Positions 56,172 to 64,000 of a DNA stretch of 64,000 nt are shown piece by piece. A program made the position numbers and the translations under genes. The notes below the pieces were generated by a model that saw nothing but the letters and a program-made list of their open reading frames with translations, made no database searches and was not told the DNA's origin. The stretch is from contig NZ_CABPSJ010000009.1 in NCBI RefSeq assembly GCF_902459745.1, positions 1-64,000 of the forward strand, given 5' to 3'. Source of the DNA: Pandoraea communis (GTDB lineage Bacteria; Pseudomonadota; Gammaproteobacteria; Burkholderiales; Burkholderiaceae). Numbering within the stretch: the first letter of the stretch is position 1; each line of letters opens with the position of its first letter.

Positions 56172-56609
56172 TTACAGATGAACGCCACGAATGTGGAAGA
56201 TGTCTGCGAAGGTGCTCAACTCGTTGCGATGCTGGGCGGCGAGGTTGGCGAGACACGCGTCGCCTGCCGCCGACAGGTGCACTTCCACCACGCGCCGGTC
56301 GCTTTCGTTCTGACGACGGGTGACGAGCCCGGCCTTCTCGCAACGGGCGACAAGTGCCACCACGCTGTGATGCACGGCTTGCAATCGCTCGGCCAATTCA
56401 CTGATGGACGCCCAGTCGCGCCCCGGTATACCTTTCACGTGCAGCAGCAATAGATACTGCTGCGGCGTGATGCCGCCTTCGCGCGCCGCTGTCTCGCTGA
56501 AATTGAGGAAGCGCCGCAGGCGATAGCGGAATTCCGAAAGTGCTTCGAAATCGCTCTTGGTCAGCGCGTCGGCGGTGATCGGCGAACCGGGCGAGGCAGG
56601 TGCAGACAT
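56172..56609 (-). CDS. MarR-family regulator, upstream of clcA
   Basis: The 145-residue protein has the MarR winged helix (about 30-135), with ITPQQYLLLLHVKG, ELAERLQAVHHSVVALVARCEKAGLVTR and the wing NESDRRVVEVHLSAAG. It probably represses its own operon with clcA, because a perfect inverted repeat sits 43 bases upstream. No cysteine in the position used by oxidant-sensing OhrR is evident. Confidence 0.88.
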   Translation of the reverse strand: MSAPASPGSPITADALTKSDFEALSEFRYRLRRFLNFSETAAREGGITPQQYLLLLHVKGIPGRDWASISELAERLQAVHHSVVALVARCEKAGLVTRRQNESDRRVVEVHLSAAGDACLANLAAQHRNELSTFADIFHIRGVHL

Positions 56610-56651
56610 GGGCGGGAGGGCGCGGGACGCCGGAAGGTCCGAAAGCCGAAA

Positions 56652-56674
56652 AATATATCACAATGCGATATATT
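56652..56674. promoter_or_regulatory. MarR operator upstream of the MarR-clcA operon
   Basis: AATATATC and GATATATT form a perfect 8-bp inverted repeat with a 7-base centre (56652-56659 and 56667-56674). It is AT-rich in a GC-rich region and likely overlaps the promoter. It stands alone and is unlike the AGGTT sites near 34-37 kb, so the two MarR proteins have different targets. Confidence 0.65.
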
Positions 56675-56849
56675 AGGCGGCCTTAGGGATAGCCGGGATG
56701 ACAAACGGGGCCCGTAACGTGCAGAATCGCGAAAAAACGAGACTCAGCAGTTGACGGGAACTCGATCCCCGCCGAGATGCCGGCGTGTCGTTGCCATGTG
56801 TTGGTGACGAGCGTCGTTCGGGCGGGCCGACCTCTGACAGGGAGGAGAC

Positions 56850-57092
56850 ATGGCTTCCACGGTCCGACGCCGCTGGCGTACGGGAACGTTGTTGTTGCTG
56901 TCGGTGGCACTCGGCTCCACAGTTGCCGCCTATCACTACGCCACCGGTTTCGAGCTGGGTGGCGGTGTCTTTGAGCAGATCGGATTTGGACGTCATGGCA
57001 CGTCGTCCGGGCCGGTCGCGCATGCGCGTGGTGCACCATCGTCTTGTCCAGGGGGCGATTGTCGCGGCGCGTCGACGTCGCAGGCGCACTGA
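56850..57092 (+). CDS. Small membrane-anchored protein of unknown function
   Basis: An 80-residue open frame starts right after a strong GGGAGGAGAC site. It has one hydrophobic segment (about residues 12-27), then a Gly/Ser-rich tail with two cysteines near the end (SSCPGGDC). I recognise no family. It is divergent from the MarR gene. An alternative minus-strand frame covers the same bases but has no ribosome-binding site. Moderate confidence only. Confidence 0.45.
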   Translation: MASTVRRRWRTGTLLLLSVALGSTVAAYHYATGFELGGGVFEQIGFGRHGTSSGPVAHARGAPSSCPGGDCRGASTSQAH

Positions 57093-57225
57093 ATCCGCTT
57101 GACGCCGCCCCCGTTGCAGGGCGCGGCACTCCCGCTTGGAAGACATGACGCAGACCGGCGGTCATGGCGCTCCGGGCCGCATGTCGGGCCGGGGCTATGC
57201 GTGCCCCACGCGGTAATATCGCGCG

Positions 57226-58446
57226 ATGGACTCCCTCATCGCCGCTTCCGCCCGCGCGTTGGCTGCGGGCGACCCGCTGGGTGCGCTGCACCGTGTCGCG
57301 CTTCGCGACGATCCGCCGGCGCTTGCGCTGCGCGGTATCGCGATGGCGCAGCTTGGCGATTACGCGCGAGCCCGCGAGTTGCTCAAACGCGCCGCGCGCG
57401 GCTTCGGAACCCACGAGGCACTGGCCCGCGCCCGATGCGTCGTCGCCGACGCCGAAGTCGCGCTCGCCATGCGTGATCTGAGTGGGACCACTCGCTCGTT
57501 GCAAGACGCTGCGTCCCTTCTCGCGGCGCATGACGACTTCCCCAACGCCATGCTCGCGCGGCTGCTCATCGCTCGCCGCCTGTTGCTCGTCGGCAAACTC
57601 GATGCCGCCGCGCAGGCACTGCACGACGCCCCGCTGCCCAACGTACCGGCGCGTCACGTTGCCGTTCATGCCTTGATCGTCGCGGAATTGGCGCTGCGTA
57701 CGCTGCGGATCGGCGACGCCCGCAACGCGCTCGCGCGCGCGCAGGACGCCGCGGTTGCCGCCGGTGTCCCAGCGCTGCGCGCCGAAATCGAGCGCCTGAA
57801 CGATGCGCTGGGGCGTCCGGCCGCGCGGCAATGGCAAGCGCACGGCGAGCGCATGCTGCGCCTCGACGAGGTGGTGACGCTGCTTCACTCGAACGCATTG
57901 GTGATCGATGCCTGTCGTCGTGGCGTGAGCATCCGCAACACGTGGCGACCACTGGCAAAACGGCCCGTGCTTTTCACACTGGCGTTGCCATTGGCGCGCG
58001 CCTGGCCCGGCGATGTCGACAGGGAAACGCTGATTGCTGAAGCCTTTCGGCTGCGTCACCCGGACGAGACGCACCGCGTACGTCTGCGTGTCGAAATCGG
58101 GCGTCTGCGCGCGCTGCTCAAGGGCATCGCGGAGATCGACGCGACACCGCGCGGCTTCGCCTTGCGAACCGCCACCGCTACCGCGATCACCGTGCTGTTG
58201 CCGCCCATCGACGGTGAGCGTGCATCGTTGATCGCGTTGCTGGCAGATGGTGCGGCGTGGTCGACCTCCGCGTTGGCGTTAGCGCTCGGTGCCAGCCAAC
58301 GCACCGTGCAACGTGCCTTGGGCGAACTCGAATCGCAAGGCCGGGTACGCGCCATCGGCCGCGCCAGAGCGCAGCGCTGGATGGCGCCGCCGCTCACCGA
58401 ATTCACGACGATTTTGTTACTCCCTGCCGGATGGTCGTTTGGCTAG
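57226..58446 (+). CDS. Helix-turn-helix protein with TPR-like helical body
   Basis: The 406-residue protein is mostly amphipathic helix pairs (about residues 5-200), TPR-like in style. A winged or BTAD-like DNA-binding segment (about 225-300) follows, then a C-terminal HTH near residues 335-375 (ASLIALLADGAAWSTSALALALGASQRTVQRALGELESQG). It looks like a transcription regulator whose partner is the small beta-propeller gene 44 bases downstream. I cannot name the family exactly. No strong ribosome-binding site is seen. Confidence 0.7.
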   Translation: MDSLIAASARALAAGDPLGALHRVALRDDPPALALRGIAMAQLGDYARARELLKRAARGFGTHEALARARCVVADAEVALAMRDLSGTTRSLQDAASLLAAHDDFPNAMLARLLIARRLLLVGKLDAAAQALHDAPLPNVPARHVAVHALIVAELALRTLRIGDARNALARAQDAAVAAGVPALRAEIERLNDALGRPAARQWQAHGERMLRLDEVVTLLHSNALVIDACRRGVSIRNTWRPLAKRPVLFTLALPLARAWPGDVDRETLIAEAFRLRHPDETHRVRLRVEIGRLRALLKGIAEIDATPRGFALRTATATAITVLLPPIDGERASLIALLADGAAWSTSALALALGASQRTVQRALGELESQGRVRAIGRARAQRWMAPPLTEFTTILLLPAGWSFG

Positions 58447-58490
58447 AGTGGTCTTGCACGCCAGCCGTGGCGTAACGACAGGAGACTGAC

Positions 58491-59159
58491 ATGACGAGCA
58501 AACCGCAACGAAACCTTCGCACCACCGCTGTGAGCGCGGCCGATATCACCTGCGAATATGGCCCTTTCCCCGATGCCGGGCGCATCCACGGTGTGACCTT
58601 CGATGGACGGCAGGTCTGGGCCGCCACCGGAGAAAAGGTATTGGCTTTCGATCCGGCGAGCGGCGAGGTTCGCCACATCATCGACGCCCCGAGCGATGCC
58701 GGTACCGCTTTCGACGGCACTCACCTTTACCAGATCGGCGAAGACCGCATCAACAAGATCGAACCGTCCACCGGTCGCGTCGTGCATTCGATTCCGGCAC
58801 CGGACAGCGGCAGCAATTCGGGGCTGACGTGGGCCGAGGGCAGCCTTTGGGTCGGGCAGTACCGGGACCGCCGCATCCTGCAAGTTGACCCGGCCACCGG
58901 GCAGGTGCTGCGGAGTATCGAGTCCGACCGGTTCGTGACAGGCGTCACGTGGGTTCGTGACGAACTGTGGCACGGCACGTGGGAGAACGATGAGAGCGAG
59001 TTGCGTCAGGTCGATCCGGCCGGCGGCGAGGTGCTCAAGCGCGTGCAGATGCCCGACGGCGTTGGCGTGAGCGGTCTGGAATACGACGGCCACGGCCTGT
59101 TCTATTGCGGTGGCGGTGCCAGCGGCAAGGTGCGTGCTGTGCGCTACCCCAAGGACTGA
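58491..59159 (+). CDS. Small beta-propeller protein (Vgb/YncE-like)
   Basis: The 222-residue protein has about five repeats of a propeller blade: VWAATGEKVLAFDPASGEV, LYQIGEDRINKIEPSTGRV, LWVGQYRDRRILQVDPATGQV and LWHGTWENDESELRQVDPAGGEV. No signal peptide is present, so it is cytoplasmic. Such short propellers resemble streptogramin-lyase-like or glutamine-cyclase-like proteins, but catalytic residues cannot be confirmed. GACAGGAGA lies before the ATG. Confidence 0.8.
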   Translation: MTSKPQRNLRTTAVSAADITCEYGPFPDAGRIHGVTFDGRQVWAATGEKVLAFDPASGEVRHIIDAPSDAGTAFDGTHLYQIGEDRINKIEPSTGRVVHSIPAPDSGSNSGLTWAEGSLWVGQYRDRRILQVDPATGQVLRSIESDRFVTGVTWVRDELWHGTWENDESELRQVDPAGGEVLKRVQMPDGVGVSGLEYDGHGLFYCGGGASGKVRAVRYPKD

Positions 59160-59205
59160 CGGACCTTTCGCGGGCCCGGCCGTCTGCGCGCGGACAGCAT
59201 CATAG

Positions 59206-59237
59206 GAGACAGGCTATCGCGAGCGATAGCCTGTCTC
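59206..59237. other. Long perfect hairpin upstream of ahpC
   Basis: A 14-bp perfect inverted repeat (59206-59219 with 59224-59237) has a 4-base loop that can add one more pair. It sits 47 bases after the propeller gene and 89 before ahpC. The downstream sequence is AT-rich but has no T-run. It may be a terminator for the upstream pair, or a regulatory site for ahpC. Confidence 0.7.
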
Positions 59238-59326
59238 AATTGAGTAGATTCTAACAATCAATTTCCACTTCTCAATAGCAATCGGCACACTGTCAACACT
59301 TTCCACCCCGTCAGAGAGACAACGAC

Positions 59327-59890
59327 ATGCCGATCATCAACACCCAGATCAAGCCGTTCAAAGCCAACGCCTACCAAAACGGCGATTTCATCACCGTGAC
59401 CGACGAGACCCTGAAGGGCAAGTGGTCGGTGGTGGTGTTCTACCCGGCCGACTTCACCTTCGTGTGTCCGACCGAACTGGGTGATCTGGCCGATCACTAC
59501 GAAGAATTCAAGAAGCTGGGCGTCGAAATCTACAGCGTCTCAACCGATACCCATTTCACGCACAAGGCGTGGCACGACACGTCGGACACGATCCGGAAGA
59601 TTCAGTACCCGATGGTTGCCGACCCGACGCTCGCGATCTCGCGCAACTTCGATGTGCTGATCGAAGAGGAAGGTCTGGCGCTGCGCGGCACGTTCGTGAT
59701 CAACCCGGAAGGCGAGATCAAGCTGTGCGAAATCCATGACAACGGCATCGGCCGCGACGCGAAGGAACTGCTGCGCAAGGTGCAGGCAGCGCAGTACATC
59801 GCCGCCCACCCGGGTGAAGTCTGCCCCGCCAAGTGGACGCCGGGCGCCGAAACGCTGAGCCCGTCGCTGGACCTGATCGGCAAGATCTAA
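59327..59890 (+). CDS. ahpC: Alkyl hydroperoxide reductase peroxiredoxin subunit
   Basis: The 187-residue 2-Cys peroxiredoxin reduces H2O2 and organic peroxides. The peroxidatic cysteine is C47 in FTFVCPTE, and the resolving cysteine is C166 in GEVCPAKW. It matches the E. coli AhpC length exactly (187). GAGAGACA precedes the ATG. ahpF follows after a hairpin-rich 189-base gap, so the two are probably partly co-transcribed. Confidence 0.96.
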   Translation: MPIINTQIKPFKANAYQNGDFITVTDETLKGKWSVVVFYPADFTFVCPTELGDLADHYEEFKKLGVEIYSVSTDTHFTHKAWHDTSDTIRKIQYPMVADPTLAISRNFDVLIEEEGLALRGTFVINPEGEIKLCEIHDNGIGRDAKELLRKVQAAQYIAAHPGEVCPAKWTPGAETLSPSLDLIGKI

Positions 59891-59945
59891 GCGACACAAG
59901 CGATCACCGTAGCAAGCGCCGCTCAGGTCACAGAGCGGCGTCCCC

Positions 59946-59983
59946 GCCGGCGCGGCGGCCCCCCCTGAACCTGCCGCGCCGGC
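59946..59983 (+). other. GC-rich hairpin between ahpC and ahpF
   Basis: An 11-bp perfect GC stem (59946-59956 with 59973-59983) closes a 16-base loop, 55 bases after ahpC. No T-run follows, so full termination is unlikely. It could slow RNA polymerase or protect the ahpC message, giving more AhpC than AhpF. Confidence 0.65.
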
Positions 59984-60079
59984 ACCTAATTCCGAATTGC
60001 CGACGCTTACCTGCGCCCGCCTGAGGCCGACGCGGTGGCCTCTGCTCGCCCTTTCATCCCATCGAGACGGATAAACGCC

Positions 60080-61678
60080 ATGTTGGACGCGAACCTCAAA
60101 GCCCAGTTGCAAACGTACCTCCAGAAAGTCACGCGCCCCATCGAGATCGCCGTGTGGCTCGACGATAGCCTCAAGGCGGCCGAGATGAAGGCGCTGGTGG
60201 ACGAGATCGCGCCGCTCTCGCCGCAGATCGCCGTCGTGACGCATCACGACGGCGATCGGGATGCCGGCGAGCGCCGTCCGTCGTTTGCCATCGGTACGCC
60301 GGGTGAAGCACCGCGCATTCGTTTCGCCGGGCTGCCCATGGGCCACGAGTTCACGTCGCTGGTGCTTGCGCTGCTGCAAGTGGGCGGTCATCCGGTCAAG
60401 CTCGACGACGACACCGTCGCGCAGATCCGTGCACTCGACGGCGATTTCCGTTTCGAGACCTATATCTCCTTGTCGTGCCAGAACTGCCCGGAAGTCGTGC
60501 AGGCCTTGAACGTCATGGCGCTCATCAACCCGCGTATTCAGCAGGTCACCATCGACGGCGCGCTGTTTCAAGGGGAAGTCGAAGCGCGTCAGGTGATGGC
60601 TGTGCCCACCGTATTTCTCAACGGCAAATCTTTCACGCAAGGCCGTACCAGCGTGAAGGAACTGCTCGCAAAGCTCGACACCGGTGCGAGCGCACGTGCC
60701 GCGAAGGCCCTCGAGACCAAGCCGGTCTACGACATGCTGATCGTGGGCGGCGGCCCGGCAGGCGCCGCCGCTGCCATCTACGCGGCGCGCAAGGGCATCG
60801 CGACGGGCGTGGTCGCCGAGCGTTTCGGCGGTCAGGTGCTCGACACGATGGCTATCGAAAACTTCGTCTCGGTGACGCACACCGAGGGGCCGAAGTTCGC
60901 CACGGCGCTGGAACAGCACGTCAAGACGTATGACGTGGACGTGATCGACACACAACGCGCCGATGCCCTGATGCCGGGCAAGATTCACGAGGTGCGTCTG
61001 GCCAGCGGCGCCGTGCTCAAGGCCCGTGCCGTGGTGCTTGCCACCGGTGCCCGCTGGCGCGAAATCGGTGTGCCGGGCGAGCGCGACTACCGTAACCGCG
61101 GCGTGGCGTACTGCCCGCACTGCGACGGCCCGCTCTTCAAGGGCAAGCGCGTCGCGGTCGTTGGTGGCGGTAACTCGGGCGTGGAAGCCGCCATCGATCT
61201 GGCCGGCATCGTCAAGGAAGTCACGCTGATCGAATACGGCGCGCAACTGCGTGCGGACGAAGTGCTGCAGCGCAAACTGCGCAGCTTGCCGAACGTGCGG
61301 GTGCTGATGAACGCGCAAACGACCGAAATTCACGGCGACGGCCAGAAGGTGAACGGCCTTGCGTACCGTGACCGCGTCTCCGGCCAGGCGGCCACGATTG
61401 CTCTCGAAGGGGTGTTCGTGCAGATTGGGCTGGTGCCCAACACCGAATGGCTCAAAGGCACGGTGGCGCTCTCGCGTCACGGCGAGATTGAAGTCGATGC
61501 CAAGGGCCAGACGTCGGTGCCGGGCGTGTTCGCGGCGGGCGATGTCACGACCGTGCCGTTCAAGCAGATCGTGATCGCCGTCGGCGAAGGGGCGAAGGCC
61601 TCGCTGGGCGCCTTCGAGCACCTGATGCTCAGTTCAGTGGAAGACGAGGCGGCGACGCCCGAGAAGATCGCCGCCTGA
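60080..61678 (+). CDS. ahpF: Alkyl hydroperoxide reductase, NADH-dependent subunit
   Basis: The 532-residue flavoprotein passes electrons from NADH to AhpC. It has an N-terminal pair of thioredoxin folds with CxxC at C133 and C136 (LSCQNCPEV), an FAD motif [17 protein letters not shown], the redox-active CPHC near residue 355 and an NAD motif [10 protein letters not shown]. Length fits AhpF (521 in E. coli). ATG 60080 follows GAGACGG; the in-frame ATG at 60035 adds 15 unlike residues. It ends in a strong terminator. Confidence 0.95.
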   Translation: MLDANLKAQLQTYLQKVTRPIEIAVWLDDSLKAAEMKALVDEIAPLSPQIAVVTHHDGDRDAGERRPSFAIGTPGEAPRIRFAGLPMGHEFTSLVLALLQVGGHPVKLDDDTVAQIRALDGDFRFETYISLSCQNCPEVVQALNVMALINPRIQQVTIDGALFQGEVEARQVMAVPTVFLNGKSFTQGRTSVKELLAKLDTGASARAAKALETKPVYDMLIVGGGPAGAAAAIYAARKGIATGVVAERFGGQVLDTMAIENFVSVTHTEGPKFATALEQHVKTYDVDVIDTQRADALMPGKIHEVRLASGAVLKARAVVLATGARWREIGVPGERDYRNRGVAYCPHCDGPLFKGKRVAVVGGGNSGVEAAIDLAGIVKEVTLIEYGAQLRADEVLQRKLRSLPNVRVLMNAQTTEIHGDGQKVNGLAYRDRVSGQAATIALEGVFVQIGLVPNTEWLKGTVALSRHGEIEVDAKGQTSVPGVFAAGDVTTVPFKQIVIAVGEGAKASLGAFEHLMLSSVEDEAATPEKIAA

Positions 61679-61718
61679 CATTCGCCGAAGCGGCCTCGTG
61701 CCGCATTCCCTTGACAGC

Positions 61719-61759
61719 AAAGCCCTCACGCAGGAAACGCGTGAGGGCTTTTTTATTGT
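61719..61759 (+). terminator. Rho-independent terminator of ahpF
   Basis: A perfect 13-bp stem (61719-61731 with 61739-61751) has a 7-base loop; its right arm runs into a T-tract (61749-61754), followed by ATTGTT. It lies 41 bases after ahpF. Confidence 0.95.
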
Positions 61760-62042
61760 TTCCGGCTCATATCGGTCTGTGCGCTGCACACCGTTGGTCT
61801 ATCGGAAGCCGATCGACGGGGCATCGATTCTGGCGTTAATGGGAAAACGTATCAAATTTCCGGTGAGGGTACAGACGATGCCCAAAGACTACGCAGATTT
61901 TCGTTAATTAGCCGATTCGTTGTCACCATGTGCTCCTTCAAATTGACACCCGACGCGTGAGTCTCATGCGTCATGCCTTCGACGGGCCACCGATATCGGA
62001 TTTCGATCCGGGCGCTCAACAACGAGGCAAGTGAATCGACAT
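61760..62042 (+). promoter_or_regulatory. Leader of the flagellar fliF operon
   Basis: With the terminator, the gap from 61679 to fliF is 364 bases. It must hold the promoter for fliF, but I could not find a convincing sigma-54, sigma-28 or sigma-70 site. No gene is supported here. Confidence 0.4.
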
Positions 62043-63698
62043 ATGGGAATCGACAATATCTTTCGTGCCTTTCGTACGTTAGGCAGCGCTGGCATTCGAT
62101 CGCGTGAGCGATGGGTGAAGTGGCGCGCTCAGCCATCGGGCTTTGCCGGGCAATTGCGCAGCGCATTGCCACTCGTCGTCGCTGCCGGTGCGATTACCGC
62201 AGCCACGCTCGCCTGGTACTCGCACGATACGGGCTACGCGCCCCTTTTCGGGCAGAACCAGCGTATTCCAATCGCGCAGGCCACGGGCGTGCTCGAAGCC
62301 GAGCACATCCCGTTTCGCATGCATCCGGACACCGGTGCGATCCTCGTGCCGCACGACCGGCTCGGACGTGCGCGTCTCGCGCTGGCCGCCAAGGGCGTAA
62401 CGCCGGAGTTGCCGCCGGGACTGGAACTGGTCGATCGGGACGAGCGCCTGGGTGTACGTCAGTTCGTGCAGGACGTGCGTTTTCGTCGCGGACTGGAAGG
62501 GGAGCTTGCGCGCACCATCATGTCGATCGACGCGGTAGACGCCGCTCGCGTGCACATCGCGCTTGCGCCGCAGACATCGTTCGTCACGCATACCAAGGCG
62601 TCGGCCAGCGCATCGGTGCTGATCTCGGTGCGCCCCGGCCAAAAGCTCGCGCCCCAGCAGGTGAGTGCGATTGTCAAGCTTGTGGCCGGCAGCGTGAACG
62701 GGTTGGCTGCGGAGAACGTTTCCGTCGTCGATCAGCAAGGCACGCCACTCACTGCGAATCTCGATCTTGACGACGCAACAAACGGCAACGCGGAAGCGCG
62801 CACACGTTCGCGCGACGACGCACTTCGTAACGTCCGGGGCCTGCTCGATGGCATTCTCGGCCCCGATCGCTACCGCGCGAGCGTGAGTATCGATCTTGAC
62901 GAGAACGTGGTGTCTAACACCACTGAGGCGCTCGGTGCAGATCCCCGCGTGATGCAGGAAGCCGTGCGCGAAGCGCGCGACGACGACGCGGTCGTCGGCG
63001 GCGTGCCGGGGGCCATGGCCAATCGTCCGATCGACGCGGCGCCGCTGCTCGGTGCCGAGGGTGGCGCAATGCGCACCACCTCGTCCACGCGTCAGTTCGC
63101 TTACGACCGTTCGATCACGCAGACCAAGCGTCATCGCCCGCGTGTGCGCCAAATGCACGTGGCCGTCATGGTCGATGCTCAGGCGGCGCCGGGTGGCAAC
63201 GGCTGGACTGCCGAGACCATCGCCGAGCTTGAGCGCACATTGCGCGCCAGCGCGGGAATTCAGATCGATCGTGGCGACACGCTGGTCGTGAGCGCGATGC
63301 CGTTTGTCGCCACCGATGGCGCCATCGCATTCGACACGCCGGACACCGCTGCGCAGGGGCTGGTGCTCACCAGTACACAGAAGCAATACGCCGCCATTGC
63401 GGCCGCTGCGGTGCTGTTGATCGCGCTGATCACGTGGGCAGCGCTGGCCCGGCGTGCGCGCCGTCGCAAGGCTGCCGCGCGAGTTGCCGAGGACGACGCG
63501 CGAGAGCGCAGCCGCCGGGAAGCCGAGAACGCGGCACAGCAGGCCGCCTTGCCGGCCTTCGCCAACGACATGCCGCCAGACTCGGACGCTTCGTTCGACA
63601 CGAAGCTCGGACGCCTGACAACACTGGCCGACGGCGAACCCGAGCGGGTCGCCCAGATCATCAAACAATGGATCGGTTCGCATGCCTCTGTCCGCTGA
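62043..63698 (+). CDS. fliF: Flagellar MS-ring protein FliF
   Basis: The 551-residue inner-membrane protein forms the MS ring at the base of the flagellum. It has a first membrane helix (about residues 41-60), YSHDTGYAPLFGQ and the YscJ-type domain (about 65-235, with RRGLEGELARTIMSID and GTPLT), a second helix (about 450-470) and a C-terminal FliG-binding tail ending PERVAQIIKQWIG. GAGG at 62024-62027 is 3 bases from an in-frame GTG at 62031 and 15 from ATG 62043, so the start is uncertain by four residues. It overlaps fliG by 17 bases. Confidence 0.93.
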   Translation: MGIDNIFRAFRTLGSAGIRSRERWVKWRAQPSGFAGQLRSALPLVVAAGAITAATLAWYSHDTGYAPLFGQNQRIPIAQATGVLEAEHIPFRMHPDTGAILVPHDRLGRARLALAAKGVTPELPPGLELVDRDERLGVRQFVQDVRFRRGLEGELARTIMSIDAVDAARVHIALAPQTSFVTHTKASASASVLISVRPGQKLAPQQVSAIVKLVAGSVNGLAAENVSVVDQQGTPLTANLDLDDATNGNAEARTRSRDDALRNVRGLLDGILGPDRYRASVSIDLDENVVSNTTEALGADPRVMQEAVREARDDDAVVGGVPGAMANRPIDAAPLLGAEGGAMRTTSSTRQFAYDRSITQTKRHRPRVRQMHVAVMVDAQAAPGGNGWTAETIAELERTLRASAGIQIDRGDTLVVSAMPFVATDGAIAFDTPDTAAQGLVLTSTQKQYAAIAAAAVLLIALITWAALARRARRRKAAARVAEDDARERSRREAENAAQQAALPAFANDMPPDSDASFDTKLGRLTTLADGEPERVAQIIKQWIGSHASVR

Positions 63699-64000
63699 AA
63701 CTTCCACTCTGACCGAGATCAATGGCGTTGACCGCGCCGCAGTCCTGTTGCTCTGTATGGGCGAGAAGGCTGCCGCCGGCGTGATGGCGCAACTCGCCCC
63801 CAACGAGCTTCTGCGCGTGGCGCACGCCATGTCGCGTGCCGGCGGCGTGAAGAAGCACGACGTGCATGCCATCGTCGACCAGTTTCTCGACGCCTGCACG
63901 CAGCACGGCGGTGCGAATGCCGCACCGCGTGCCTATCTGGAGCGCTCGCTCGCCGCCGCGCTCGGTGAAGGCATCGCCAGCAATGTGCTCGACGGCATCT
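63682..64000 (+). CDS. fliG: Flagellar motor switch protein FliG, N-terminal part
   Basis: The frame starts with ATG at 63682, inside the end of fliF, and runs off the window with 106 residues visible. It opens MPLSAETSTLTEINGVDRAAVLLLCMGEKAA and continues with the FliG_N helices (APNELLRVAHAMSRAGGVKK), the domain that binds the FliF tail. The 17-base overlap with fliF suggests coupled translation, which suits two proteins that assemble 1:1 or nearly so. The start site has only a weak ribosome-binding site. Confidence 0.92.
   Translation, partial: MPLSAETSTLTEINGVDRAAVLLLCMGEKAAAGVMAQLAPNELLRVAHAMSRAGGVKKHDVHAIVDQFLDACTQHGGANAAPRAYLERSLAAALGEGIASNVLDGI

Noticed and set aside
56683-58074. A 463-codon minus-strand frame overlapping the HTH gene and the small membrane ORF
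   Set aside because: No recognisable domain and biased composition; the plus-strand frames have a helix-turn-helix and a strong ribosome-binding site respectively.
59202-59240. OxyR-binding site upstream of ahpC
   Set aside because: ATAG and CTAT tetrads are present, but they are spaced by 8 bases instead of 7 and the last tetrad is missing. The pattern is explained by the hairpin itself.

Overview
The window reads as chromosomal DNA of a high-GC betaproteobacterium, most likely Burkholderiaceae (my guess is Pandoraea or a close relative). The reasons are the Burkholderia-type 5S rRNA end at the left edge, the strong G/C third-position bias, and the gene content: a cyo quinol oxidase, beta-ketoadipate genes, MhpT/PcaK transporters, an AraC-type PobR and a non-lipoprotein MetQ. 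No insertion sequence, phage, CRISPR array or tRNA was seen. Genes are dense, and only seven gaps reach or exceed about 300 bases.

Layout. 1-99: 3' end of a 5S rRNA gene and its terminator. 0.66-6 kb: OPT-family transporter, SmvA-like drug exporter, and a PBP7-type peptidoglycan endopeptidase with an unusual Lys/Ala-rich linker. 6.2-8.6 kb: metQNI uptake operon, with a MetN that lacks the usual C-terminal sensing domain. 8.7-13.2 kb: periplasmic gamma-glutamyltransferase, an M24 peptidase and a divergent MocR-type regulator. 13.2-18.2 kb: cyoABCD plus a SURF1 gene. 18.4-28.1 kb: an MHS-family transporter, then a LysR regulator divergent from a five-gene peptide ABC transporter and a cytoplasmic-type gamma-glutamyltransferase.

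28.4-33.4 kb: the most unusual locus. It encodes a membrane-anchored CheA-like kinase (sensor, HAMP, Hpt and ATPase, but no CheW-like domain), a truncated chemoreceptor, two CheX-like proteins with the same C-terminal motif, and a lone CheY-like receiver. It looks like a self-contained chemosensory-type phosphorelay.

33.5-53.3 kb: an aromatic-acid block. A MarR regulator, an MhpT-like importer, a porin, feruloyl-CoA hydratase/lyase (ech), vanillin dehydrogenase (vdh), feruloyl-CoA synthetase (fcs), an acyl-CoA dehydrogenase and an amidohydrolase are followed by pcaQ, pcaHGBCD, pobR, pobA and pcaK. Together these take p-coumarate through 4-hydroxybenzoate and protocatechuate to 3-oxoadipate. 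Vanillate demethylase and pcaIJF are not in the window. Three related inverted repeats near the MhpT-like gene and ech probably define the MarR regulon.

53.4-64 kb: a DUF72 protein, a ClC chloride/proton exchanger with a linked MarR regulator and a clear operator, a small membrane ORF, a helix-turn-helix regulator paired with a small beta-propeller protein, ahpC and ahpF with strong hairpins, and the start of a flagellar operon (fliF, partial fliG).

Starts were chosen by ribosome-binding sites and family length, so several differ from the longest possible reading frame.
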